Numbered from the stretch's first letter, positions 15,328-22,696 are shown. The stretch is 22,861 bases of DNA from DASUFE01 sp036274675 (GCA_036274675.1 DASUFE010000100.1:1-22861); one strand, 5' to 3'. Made by a program: numbers and translations. Notes: generated from the letters alone by a model not told the origin.

Positions 15328-15425
15328 CACCGGGTACACCCAGCACATAGAGAATTTTTCAGGCGGTTTCAAACTCAAAATCCGAAATACCCGGTGCACT
15401 CTGTGTACTCTGTGGCTCTTTCCTG
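15328..15425. repeat. Intergenic inverted repeat and CTCTGTG-type extragenic motif
   Basis: CACCGGGT (15328-15335) and ACCCGGTG (15389-15396) form an 8-bp inverted repeat 53 bases apart. The right arm runs into CTCTGTGTACTCTGTGGCTC, an extragenic sequence type I have seen in other bacterial genomes. It fills most of the gap between the two glycerol-phosphate genes. No function assigned. Confidence 0.4.
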
Positions 15426-15438
15426 GAAAGCCCTACGA

Positions 15439-16629
15439 ATGCAGGAACATTACGACATAGTAATCATCGGCGGCGGAATACACGGCGCGGGAGCCTTGCA
15501 GGCGGCCGCGGCGGCGGGCTACTCCTGCCTGCTGCTCGAACAATACGCAGGCCCGGCTATGGGCACCTCCAGCCGTTCTTCCAAGCTGATACACGGCGGG
15601 CTGCGTTACCTCGAAAGCGGCGAATTCAAACTGGTCTACGAATGCCTGCACGAACGGCAGTTGTTACTGCGCAACGCGCCCTCACTGGTGAAACTGAAAC
15701 CCTTTATCATCCCCATATACCGCAACGGCTGGCGCGGCCCCTGGGAAATCCGCGCCGGGCTCGGCATCTACAGCCTGCTCGCCGGGCTCGGCGCAGAGGT
15801 GCGTTTCAAGACCGTACCGGAAGATGAGTGGCGTCAGCTGGACGGCTTGCGGCAAACCGAGCTGCGCCATGTCTACCAGTACGCCGACGCGCAGACCAAC
15901 GACGCCGCGCTCACCGCCGCGGTCATACGTTCCGCGCAGTCACTGGGAGCGGAAACCGTTTACAAGGCGGAATTCCGCCAGGCAGGTTTCGAAAACGGCG
16001 GTTATCGTATCCGCTTCCTGGACACCTTCGCCAATTTAAACCGCAGCGTCACGGCCGGGGCGATCGTGAATGCGGCAGGCCCCTGGGTAAACCGGGTGAT
16101 GGAAGGAATCGCGCCGCGGCCCGAGATATTGCAGATCGAATGGATACGCGGCTCGCACATCATTCTGCCCGGACCCGCCAGCGAGCGCATTTACTATCTG
16201 GAGTCAACCTCCGACCGGCGCGCCATTTTCGTGATGCCCTGGCATGGGCAGACCATGATCGGTACCACGGAACAGTTTCATTTCGGGGATCCCGGAAAAG
16301 TGGAGCCTTCTCCCGAGGAGGTGCAATACCTGCTGGGTGTCTTCAATTTCTATTTTCCAAACCGTTACGAAAGGCCGGCCACCGCGGACATGGTCATCGA
16401 AAGTTTCGCCGGCCTGCGGGTGCTGCCCAAGGATGAGCGCAACCCCTTCGTACGTACGCGTGAAACGCTGTACGGCGTCGACGACCGCGCGAAACCGCGG
16501 CTGGTGGCGATCTACGGCGGCAAGCTGACCTCCTACCGCTCGACTTCGGAAAGGGTGATCCGGATGCTGGCGCCGCAACTGCCGGCGCGCCCGCGCAAGG
16601 CCGACACCAAACATCTGAAACTGGAATGA
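15439..16629 (+). CDS. FAD-dependent glycerol-3-phosphate dehydrogenase-like protein (short form)
   Basis: This 396-residue flavoprotein carries the Rossmann FAD motif IVIIGGGIHGAG (about 8-18) and the GlpD/GlpA signature TSSRSSKLIHGGLRYLESG, followed by ECLHERQLLLRNAPSLVKLK. Later parts include VNAAGPWVNRV and FAGLRVLPKDERNPFVRTRE. It should oxidise glycerol-3-phosphate to dihydroxyacetone phosphate, passing electrons to quinone at the membrane. At 396 residues it lacks the C-terminal domain of about 100-130 residues found in GlpD (about 500), ending soon after IYGGKLTSYRSTSERV. The frame opens at 15394, but TGGAAAG lies eight bases before the ATG at 15439, where the homologous N terminus begins. 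Its pairing with the phosphodiesterase supports the role. Confidence 0.85.
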   Translation: MQEHYDIVIIGGGIHGAGALQAAAAAGYSCLLLEQYAGPAMGTSSRSSKLIHGGLRYLESGEFKLVYECLHERQLLLRNAPSLVKLKPFIIPIYRNGWRGPWEIRAGLGIYSLLAGLGAEVRFKTVPEDEWRQLDGLRQTELRHVYQYADAQTNDAALTAAVIRSAQSLGAETVYKAEFRQAGFENGGYRIRFLDTFANLNRSVTAGAIVNAAGPWVNRVMEGIAPRPEILQIEWIRGSHIILPGPASERIYYLESTSDRRAIFVMPWHGQTMIGTTEQFHFGDPGKVEPSPEEVQYLLGVFNFYFPNRYERPATADMVIESFAGLRVLPKDERNPFVRTRETLYGVDDRAKPRLVAIYGGKLTSYRSTSERVIRMLAPQLPARPRKADTKHLKLE

Positions 16630-16704
16630 TAAGGGCGCGCCGATAAAGCCGGTTCCGTTAAGTGGGCGCAAAAATAAAAAAACAAACGGGGAACAAAAAT
16701 AAGC

Positions 16705-18276
16705 ATGAAAAGAAAAACACCCGCTCCGGGCGTGCGCATCAGCGAAGTAACCTCTCCCAACACCATCGTTTCTGTCGCGACAGCCGTACCTGCGTTTATC
16801 GGCTACGCGCCACAAGCGGAATACAAAGGGAAGTCATATTACAACCAACCCGTGAAAATAACCTCCTTCGCGGACTTCAAAGCCTTTTTCATGCTGAAGG
16901 ATCCGCCGGCGGAACCGGCGAAACAATACAATCCGCAATATTATCCGGTTGCACAGGCTGCGGAACCGGGCATGGGAAACTACCTGAAAATTGGCGGGAA
17001 TTTCTATTCGATATTCCCCGATCCCGGCACCGTCTATTACCTGTACAACAGCGTCCGCCTGTTCTATCAAAACGGGGGCGGTGATGCCTACGTTGTAGCG
17101 GTAGACGGTTACGGTCCGCCCACCGGAAATCCCCATGCGAACCCGGGTACTCCCGTTATCAATCCAAACGTACGGTTGAAGGATCTGCTGGCCGGGCTGG
17201 CCTCTTTGCAAAACGAGCGGGAACCTACCCTTTATATCTGCCCCGAAGCGACGCTGCTGACGCGGCAGGATAATGCGGTCCTGACGCAGGCCATGCTGCT
17301 GCAAGCGGCGCAAATGCGAACGGCCCTGTGCCTGTTCGATATTATCGGCGGCAAGGAGCCGGATCCCGTACTGTTCATGAAGGATATCGAAAACTTCCGC
17401 GCCGGCACAGGTGATGTCGGCCTCGGCTACGGCGCGGGCTACTACCCCTTTCTCCACACCGGTATCATGCAGCAAGACGAAATCGATTTTACCAACCTCT
17501 TCGGAGGTGATACCGCGCAACTGGAACCGCTGCTGAATCCGCCGGAGGCTCCCGACAAGACGGTCGCCGGCATTCTCAAAATGATCGAGTCCTTGCCGGC
17601 GCCGCCGCTGACCAACGGGGAGCTGCAGGCGGCGCTGGTGAACGCAAGCCCGGCATACGCGCAAATCATCGAGCGCGTCTTCCACGATGCGAACACCCTG
17701 CCGCCCAGCGGCGCGATGGCCGGAGTTTACACGATGAACGACTACGCATACGGCGTCTGGAAGGCTCCGGCCAACGTCGGCATCGACGATGCGACCGGCC
17801 TTACGATCAATCTGAATGATGACCAGCATGCGGCTTTGAACGTCGATGCCGTTTCCGGAAAATCCGTCAACGCCATTCGCTTTTTCAATGGCCGGGGAAT
17901 CCTGGCCTGGGGAGCGCGCACGCTCGACGGCAACAGCGACGACTGGCGCTACGTGAACGTCCGCCGCACCGTAACTTTCATAGAGCAGTCGATAAAACTG
18001 GCCATGCAGGCCTATGTCTTCGCTCCCAACGATTCCAATACCTGGGCAGCCGTTAAAAGCATGATCGAAAATTTCCTGACCGGAGTCTGGATGCAGGGCG
18101 GGCTGATGGGCGCGCAAGCAGCGGATGCTTTCAGCGCTCAAATAGGTCTTGGCAGCACCATGACTTCGGATGACATTCTCAACGGGTTAATGCGCGCGGA
18201 GATCCTGATTGCGGTTACGCATCCGGCGGAGTTTATCGAGCTCACTGTCGAACAGCAGCAGACCCAGTCCGCTTAA
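16705..18276 (+). CDS. Contractile tail sheath protein (phage / eCIS type), orphan
   Basis: This 523-residue protein matches contractile-tail sheath subunits at both ends. The N terminus has TPAPGVRISEVTSP followed by VATAVPAFIGYAP and ITSFADFKAFF. The middle has AYGVWKAPANVGI (about 348-360), and the C-terminal sheath domain has WRYVNVRRTVTFIEQSIKLA (about 413-432), FLTGVWMQGGLMG and a final EFIELTVEQQQ strand. Sheath proteins assemble around a rigid tube and contract to drive it through a membrane in phages, R-type pyocins and extracellular contractile injection systems. No tube, baseplate, spike, LysM or ATPase gene lies in the window: the neighbours are metabolic genes and a GNAT. GGGGA sits about 12 bases before the ATG. 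Complete, with no sign of decay. Confidence 0.9.
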   Translation: MKRKTPAPGVRISEVTSPNTIVSVATAVPAFIGYAPQAEYKGKSYYNQPVKITSFADFKAFFMLKDPPAEPAKQYNPQYYPVAQAAEPGMGNYLKIGGNFYSIFPDPGTVYYLYNSVRLFYQNGGGDAYVVAVDGYGPPTGNPHANPGTPVINPNVRLKDLLAGLASLQNEREPTLYICPEATLLTRQDNAVLTQAMLLQAAQMRTALCLFDIIGGKEPDPVLFMKDIENFRAGTGDVGLGYGAGYYPFLHTGIMQQDEIDFTNLFGGDTAQLEPLLNPPEAPDKTVAGILKMIESLPAPPLTNGELQAALVNASPAYAQIIERVFHDANTLPPSGAMAGVYTMNDYAYGVWKAPANVGIDDATGLTINLNDDQHAALNVDAVSGKSVNAIRFFNGRGILAWGARTLDGNSDDWRYVNVRRTVTFIEQSIKLAMQAYVFAPNDSNTWAAVKSMIENFLTGVWMQGGLMGAQAADAFSAQIGLGSTMTSDDILNGLMRAEILIAVTHPAEFIELTVEQQQTQSA

Positions 18277-18342
18277 ATCTACCGGAGAACACCCAAGAAA
18301 TGCTCAATCAGGAGATTTTGATAAATAAAAACAAGAACGATA

Positions 18343-18395
18343 TCTCGCAGGGACGCCGTGACGCAGAGAAACGCCGAGGAAGTAAAAATGGAAAT
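18343..18395 (-). repeat. Extragenic GACGC-type repeat, left of GNAT gene
   Basis: The segments GGGACGCCGTGACGCAGAG and ACGCCGAGGAAGTAAAAA run rightwards. A related sequence in inverted orientation lies on the other side of the GNAT gene (18971-19000, TACTTGGCGTCTTTGCGTCT). The match is partial but ordered. Confidence 0.45.
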
Positions 18396-18428
18396 TTTCT
18401 CATGGAGACGGCGGCCATTCGCCCATTA

Positions 18429-18872
18429 TCAGAAGTGGTATATAAGCGGCACGACAAAGTCCGGAGGCGCCTTTTCGGGAATAAAAGTTTCAAACCCCAA
18501 TTTTCTGTAGAACCCTTCCGCATTCAACGAGGAATTCACCCGAATATAATTTCTGTTACGGTTTGATTCGCATATTGATCTCGCCGAGTCAAACAACAGT
18601 CTACCGATGCCCTTGCCATGCGCTTCGGGCAGGACAAACAAATCCGACAGATTCCAGGAATCCTGCACCAGAATAAACCCCACCACCCTGTCGGCACGAC
18701 ACTTCAAAAATACACTTTTCTCATTTCCCAGATTGCCGTCAATATGCCGGTCTGTATCCGCTATTATTCCTTGCTTTAAAGAAGCATCCACAGTCACGAC
18801 TTCAAGTATTGCCCTTCGGGCAAGGTTTTTTATCTCTTCAACATCAGCCTTTGTAACTGCTGTTATTTGCAA
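18429..18872 (-). CDS. GNAT-family N-acetyltransferase
   Basis: This 147-residue single-domain GNAT enzyme has an N-terminal MQITAVTKADVEEIKNLARRA, beta4 NLSDLFVLPEAHGKGIGRLL with acetyl-CoA loop HGKGIG (85-90), and motif B ending NAEGFYRKLGFETF (117-130). The likely reaction is acetylation of a small-molecule amine or a protein; the acceptor is unknown. It is opposite in strand to the sheath gene and its 3' end faces it. The start is a TTG at 18872 with GGAG nine bases upstream and no nearby ATG in frame. It is more AT-rich than its neighbours and lies between two inverted copies of an extragenic repeat, so acquisition is plausible. Confidence 0.87.
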   Translation of the reverse strand: MQITAVTKADVEEIKNLARRAILEVVTVDASLKQGIIADTDRHIDGNLGNEKSVFLKCRADRVVGFILVQDSWNLSDLFVLPEAHGKGIGRLLFDSARSICESNRNRNYIRVNSSLNAEGFYRKLGFETFIPEKAPPDFVVPLIYHF

Positions 18873-18973
18873 TGCGCTGTTCTCCGTACCTGCATGAGAG
18901 GATTTTTTCTTTTTTACGCGGTTCTCCGAACTCGCCCCCGCGCCTCTGCGAGAAAAATTCTTTGTTTTTTTAC

Positions 18974-19024
18974 TTGGCGTCTTTGCGTCTTGGCGAGAGT
19001 AAAAATATAAAAGGTCGTGGCAGC
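18974..19024 (+). repeat. Dispersed extragenic repeat, copy B
   Basis: The elements CTTTGCG, TTGGCGAGAG, an A-rich stretch, ATATAAAAGG and GTGGC follow the same order as copies A and C. It lies in the gap between two minus-strand genes, ending directly at the stop codon of the nitrilase-GNAT gene. Confidence 0.55.
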
Positions 19025-20482
19025 TTAGAGTCCCTTGATCCAGAACTGCATCATTTTCTCGGTCTCCTCGGAATCCCCCACGTCCTTCCAGTGATAGTTG
19101 CAGGTGAATCCTTCGGCGAGCCGGTAGCCGCGCTTGGCCCAGAAGGACGCGAATGATGAAAAGTCTTTCGGGCGCGCCGGATGCCGTTCGTCGCGCACCA
19201 CCACGCAGAATGTGGTGACCGGGAATCCCAGCTGCTTCGCGTGGGCCTCCCGTTCGTCGAAGAAACGGTGACCGTAGCCGCGCCCGCGGTACTCCGGCAG
19301 CAACACCGATTCACCGAAGTAATAAACGTTCTCCAGCGGTACGCCCTGCCGTATGAAGGGGATATGAAAGTCCGGATCGGCATCAACCATCGGTAAAGCC
19401 GTGGTGGCGCCCACAGTGCGCCCGCCGTCGCGGATGAGGAATACCAGACTGCGCGAACTCTTGATATAAGCTTGCAGGTATTTCTTTTCGTATTCGAGAC
19501 TGCCGTCGTACAGATAGGGAAAATCCCGGAAGACCTTGATACGCAGCTGCGCCAACTCCCTCAGATACGGATTGATCTGCCGGCCGATCAGCGGCGTGAA
19601 CTGCATGTGCGGCTTGCCGTACCAGGCGATCTGGTAGAGATCGCGCCGGCGATCGCCGCCTGTCTGCACAGTGCCGCTCCGGCGTAGTTGTTCCAGCCTC
19701 CCGAAATCCAGCTCGGCAACGATGGAAGTCTCCGTGTTGACGGGAGCCTCCGCCAGTATCGCCTGCTCCGGGAAAACGGAGTCGGACGGCGAAAACACCG
19801 CCGATTGCGCATACTGGAAGTCGATCACGTCGTTGCCCGCCACTTCGCCGAAGCTGCCGGCCATCGCGATATAACATTCGTTTTCGATGGCGCGCGCCCG
19901 CGCGCAGAAGCGCACGCGGTGATAGGCGTTGATGCTATCCGCCCAGTACGGCACCAGCAGCAGGTCTACATCCTGCTCGCGCAACAGGCGCGGGAGTTCC
20001 GGAAATTCCACGTCATAGCAAATCAGCACTCCGCAACGGCCGATATCCGTATCGAAAGCGTGCAAATCCTCGCCGCCCTGCGTGTCCCACTGCTCTCTTT
20101 CATAAGGCGTGGGATGCAGTTTGCATTGGACTTCGGATGGCCGCCCGTCGCGATGAGAAAAGGTAGCAACATTGAACAGCCGGCCGTACTCCCGGACCGG
20201 CAGCGAGCCGGCGAGGATATTTATCCGGTGTTTTTTCGCCAGTTCGGCGCAGTAGTCGGTAATGGAGGGACTGTGCCGGGCCAGCTCATCCATCGCCGCC
20301 CGCCTTTCTTTACGCGGGTCCAGCAGGCCCAGACTGAACAATTCGGGAAACAGGATCAGATCCGCACCCTGCTCCGCCGCTTCACGTACATGCTTTTCGA
20401 TTTCCCCCAGAAACTTGCTCAAACCGGACAGCGCGCGCATGCGCCATTGAACGCAGGAGATCTTGGGGTTTTTGTCAGCCAT
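19025..20482 (-). CDS. Nitrilase-superfamily hydrolase fused to C-terminal GNAT acetyltransferase
   Basis: This 485-residue protein has two domains. Residues 5-280 are a carbon-nitrogen hydrolase with the catalytic triad Glu47 (LILFPELFS), Lys121 (CKLHPTPYE) and Cys155 (LICYDVEFPE), the set used to cleave or form amides and nitriles. Residues 295-470 are a GNAT domain: RELAQLRIKVFRDFPYLYDG, ESVLLPEYRGRGYGHRFFDE (acetyl-CoA loop at about 398-404) and FWAKRGYRL. Nitrilase-GNAT fusions are known, but in those I recall, such as B. subtilis YhcX, the GNAT domain is N-terminal; here the order is reversed. No signal peptide, so cytoplasmic. The ATG at 20482 has AGGA about six bases upstream. Substrates unknown. 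Confidence 0.9.
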   Translation of the reverse strand: MADKNPKISCVQWRMRALSGLSKFLGEIEKHVREAAEQGADLILFPELFSLGLLDPRKERRAAMDELARHSPSITDYCAELAKKHRINILAGSLPVREYGRLFNVATFSHRDGRPSEVQCKLHPTPYEREQWDTQGGEDLHAFDTDIGRCGVLICYDVEFPELPRLLREQDVDLLLVPYWADSINAYHRVRFCARARAIENECYIAMAGSFGEVAGNDVIDFQYAQSAVFSPSDSVFPEQAILAEAPVNTETSIVAELDFGRLEQLRRSGTVQTGGDRRRDLYQIAWYGKPHMQFTPLIGRQINPYLRELAQLRIKVFRDFPYLYDGSLEYEKKYLQAYIKSSRSLVFLIRDGGRTVGATTALPMVDADPDFHIPFIRQGVPLENVYYFGESVLLPEYRGRGYGHRFFDEREAHAKQLGFPVTTFCVVVRDERHPARPKDFSSFASFWAKRGYRLAEGFTCNYHWKDVGDSEETEKMMQFWIKGL

Positions 20483-20512
20483 GGCATCCTACCTGAGCTT
20501 TTTATAATAATA

Positions 20513-20562
20513 GGCCCAGAGCCTTTATATCCCTTATCTCGCCGGGTCGCAAAGGATATATA
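20513..20562 (-). repeat. Dispersed extragenic repeat, copy C (inverted)
   Basis: Read on the minus strand it gives CCTTTGCG, CGGCGAGA, ATATAAAGG and CTGGGCC in the order seen in copies A and B. It lies just upstream of the nitrilase-GNAT start, so copies B and C bracket that gene in opposite orientation. Confidence 0.5.
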
Positions 20563-20622
20563 GCCACCGGTGCACGGGAAATTCGGTTTGCAAGCCGGAT
20601 GAGCCTGGTATCCCAAACCGCC

Positions 20623-20641
20623 GGGGCGGCAATCCCGCCCC
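20623..20641 (-). terminator. GC-rich hairpin after the interrupted lipoprotein gene
   Basis: GGGGCGG and CCGCCCC pair perfectly across a five-base loop, immediately past the TAA at 20644-20646 on the minus strand. Only a short, broken T-stretch follows, so termination is plausible but may be weak. Confidence 0.45.
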
Positions 20642-20643
20642 TG

Positions 20644-21096
20644 TTATCGCGCCCCGGCTGCTGCGGATCCGGCCTTTAACTTTCCATCGCTTGATATTTC
20701 TCTCAATGCGATCGGCAATCTCATACCTTCGATCATTTTTCGCAAAAGCTCTTCAGTATTTACCGGCTTGCCTTCCAGGGCGTGATTTGCCAGCTCTTTC
20801 TCTATAACCTGGAGCAAATCAGAAGAATAGCCGTGCGTTACAAAGTAATACTCCACGGGATCAGTAACACCGTAGGAAACCTGAAATCTGCCATCATTTA
20901 ATGTGATCGAATCTTCTTTGTTTATCAACAAAACATGTCCAATAAGAAATTCTTTTTCAATAACCGCGGGTCCGGTTACCGAGGTTTGAATCTCGCCCAG
21001 CCTGAATGAAATTCCCTATTTGTCTTGCGGAACATCAACCGACCGGGAGCAACCGGGTAGCGCCAGCAAGATAAAGAAAACAAAAATTGATTTCAC
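20644..21096 (-). pseudogene. Small lipoprotein gene interrupted by in-frame TAG
   Basis: A GTG at 21096, preceded at seven bases by AGGAG, opens a lipoprotein signal (MKSIFVFFILLALPGC, lipobox LPGC, Cys16). Codon 27 is TAG (21016-21018). The same frame then continues without a break to TAA at 20644, giving 150 codons in all. The part after the TAG is protein-like (GISFRLGEIQTSVTGPAVIE, later VSYGVTDPVEYYFVTHGYSS) and could restart only at a weak TTG (20931). With a good start signal upstream and no frameshift, a single nonsense change in a real lipoprotein gene is the simplest reading. A sequencing error or readthrough are alternatives. I do not recognise the family. Confidence 0.65.
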
Positions 21097-21229
21097 GCGC
21101 AAGCTCCTGAGGGATACCCGCTTTTAAAAATGCTTCGATTACTCCACCAGCTCCGCCGGGAAAGGGTTTATTTTGCACGCCTTGCCGCCGCAAGAAATAT
21201 TTTTCTTCATCGGCGGCCTTGCAAGACAA
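21035..21229 (-). CDS. Possible small hypothetical ORF upstream of the lipoprotein gene
   Basis: This 64-residue frame starts at a TTG without a clear Shine-Dalgarno sequence. Its middle part (VIEAFLKAGIPQELAREI) looks like a normal amphipathic helix, and it overlaps the start of the interrupted lipoprotein gene in another frame. It lies 31 bases past the aldose epimerase stop, in the same frame. It may be a remnant of a longer gene or simply an open frame. No family recognised. Confidence 0.25.
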   Translation of the reverse strand: MSCKAADEEKYFLRRQGVQNKPFPGGAGGVIEAFLKAGIPQELAREINFCFLYLAGATRLLPVG

Positions 21230-21259
21230 GAAGTAAATAGCCGCGGCAACGTAGCGTGC

Positions 21260-22324
21260 TTATTCAACCCCGAATTTGTAGACGGTTCGTGTGGCGTACT
21301 GCTCGCCCGGACGCAGCACGGTGGACGGAAAATCCGGCTGGTTGGGCGAATCCGGATAGTGCTGGGGTTCGAGACAAAAGGCGCAGCGGCGACTGTATGT
21401 CTTGCCTCTGCAAAGGGTTGGATTCAGGAAATTCGCGGTGTAAAACTGGATGCCCGGCTCCTCCGTCCAGATTTCCAGCACGCGGCCGGATTCCGGTTCC
21501 ACCACGCGCGCGGCCTGCTGGAGAGCGTCGCCGGCCTTTTTATTCAGCACGAAATTATGATCATAGCCGTGACCCAGCGCGATCTGCTCGTCACGAGTAT
21601 CGTCGATACGCGCCCCGATGGCGACCGGCTTGCGAAAATCGAAGGGAGTATCGTTGACAAACCGCAACTCGCCGGTGGGTATCATGGTGCTGTCGACCGG
21701 CGTGAAGCGGTCGGCATTGAGCGTCAACCGGTGATTCAGGATGTCGCCCTCCGCGGCCAGGTTGAAATAGCTGTGGTGCGTCAGATTGACCAGCGTGGGC
21801 CGGTCGGTCACGGCGCGCAGATCGATGATGAGCCGGTCGTCGTCGGTCAAGGTGTAGACGGCCGTCACGCGCAGGTTGCCGGGATACCCCTGGTCACCGT
21901 CCGGGCTCAGCAGGTTGAGTTTCACACCGGCGCCCGTTTGATCGGTAAAGGCTTGGGCGCTCCAGACGCGTTTATCGAACCCTTCCACGCCCCCATGCAG
22001 ATGGTTCTGCCGGCCGTTGGTATCGAGGGTATACGTCTTGCCGTCGAGCGTAAAAAGTCCTTTGGCGATACGGTTGCCGTAGCGGCCGATCAGTGCGCCG
22101 AAATACGGCGTGCCCTTGAGGTAGGGCTCAAGCTCGTCGAAACCCAGCACGATATCCGCAAGTTCGCCCGCGCGGTCACGTGTCCTGAGGGATGTGATAG
22201 TGCCGCCGTAAGTCATGATGCGCGCCTCGGTGCCGTGGCGGTTGGCGAGCGTGTACAGATCTACCTTTGCGCCATCCGGCAGTTGGCCGAAAGGTTTCGA
22301 GGAAACCGTGGGCGATTTAGACAT
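21260..22324 (-). CDS. galM: Aldose 1-epimerase (galactose mutarotase)
   Basis: This 354-residue enzyme interconverts alpha and beta anomers of aldoses. Family signatures, numbered from the 22324 start, are GRYGNRIAKGLF, NHLHGG (His108), NLTHHSYFNL (His183-His184, containing the catalytic acid His), GYDHNF (Asp255), and FCLEPQHYPDSPNQPDFPS near the C terminus with the catalytic base Glu319. The length equals the usual 340-360. The frame stays open upstream to 22534, but that stretch overlaps the bTHX gene. GGAA about six bases before the ATG at 22324 supports the start there, with ATG 22345 as alternative. From this start no signal peptide is seen, so it is cytoplasmic. Confidence 0.92.
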   Translation of the reverse strand: MSKSPTVSSKPFGQLPDGAKVDLYTLANRHGTEARIMTYGGTITSLRTRDRAGELADIVLGFDELEPYLKGTPYFGALIGRYGNRIAKGLFTLDGKTYTLDTNGRQNHLHGGVEGFDKRVWSAQAFTDQTGAGVKLNLLSPDGDQGYPGNLRVTAVYTLTDDDRLIIDLRAVTDRPTLVNLTHHSYFNLAAEGDILNHRLTLNADRFTPVDSTMIPTGELRFVNDTPFDFRKPVAIGARIDDTRDEQIALGHGYDHNFVLNKKAGDALQQAARVVEPESGRVLEIWTEEPGIQFYTANFLNPTLCRGKTYSRRCAFCLEPQHYPDSPNQPDFPSTVLRPGEQYATRTVYKFGVE

Positions 22325-22463
22325 AACAGCTTCCGTCGTTTGCATGGACAGGTCGGATGTTTGATGCGATCCGACGATACAACGGCCTGGCAGAAATGCC
22401 CAGCATAGAATCGCTGCGCAACATAATTTCGCCAGCGCCGTTATCGCGCCGTTGATCGCTTCC

Positions 22464-22562
22464 TTACTTGGTCTTCTTTTCAGTCTCGTCGTGAGGTCTC
22501 TTCTTGCCATAGCTGCTGCGCCAGATCTTGCCACGCCGGGTTTTTTTATCGCCTTTGCCCAT
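22464..22562 (-). CDS. 30S ribosomal protein bTHX (Thx), 32 residues
   Basis: This very short, highly basic protein begins MGKGDKKTRRGKIWRSSYGK and ends KKTK. The MGKGDKKTRRGKIWRGSYGK-type opening is characteristic of the bTHX family, a small peptide that sits in the head of the 30S subunit, first known from Thermus and common in proteobacteria. AGGAG lies nine bases before the ATG, a strong initiation signal. It has its own candidate promoter upstream and lies 139 bases before the aldose epimerase start on the same strand, so the two may be co-transcribed. It is easily missed because of its length and because the epimerase frame runs through it. Confidence 0.93.
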   Translation of the reverse strand: MGKGDKKTRRGKIWRSSYGKKRPHDETEKKTK

Positions 22563-22628
22563 GTTCTATAACTCCTGTGAATTGTCTATTGAATATGCCG
22601 GCGGCAGGGGGGCCGCAAACGGCCGCCT

Positions 22629-22658
22629 ATTCTAGGGAAAATCGCATGCAAACATCAA
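22629..22658 (-). promoter_or_regulatory. Candidate sigma-70 promoter for the bTHX gene
   Basis: On the minus strand TTGATG (22658-22653) and TAGAAT (22634-22629) are 18 bases apart, about 67 bases before the bTHX ATG. The -10 matches consensus at five of six positions and the -35 at four. The leader contains a small GGCCG-CAAA-CGGCC hairpin (22611-22624). Confidence 0.45.
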
Positions 22659-22696
22659 TGTCCAGCGGACATATCCTTCACCGCGGGCCACCCCTA

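Noticed and set aside
16834..18141. 435-codon minus-strand ORF opposite the tail sheath gene
   Set aside because: The sheath frame has conserved family motifs over its whole length; the antisense frame shows none and has no ribosome-binding site.
18300..18566. 88-codon plus-strand ORF after the sheath gene, as a possible tail protein
   Set aside because: It runs through the extragenic repeat and then antisense into the GNAT gene, and its translation is low-complexity and basic with no tail-protein feature.
19688..20563. 291-codon plus-strand ORF opposite the nitrilase-GNAT gene
   Set aside because: It is antisense to the intact catalytic regions (triad residues) of the hydrolase and lacks any family-like sequence.
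21016..21018. Genetic code with TAG reassigned
   Set aside because: The cassette 1 gene appears to use TAG as a normal stop, and all other genes are free of internal TAG, so a local mutation or error is simpler.
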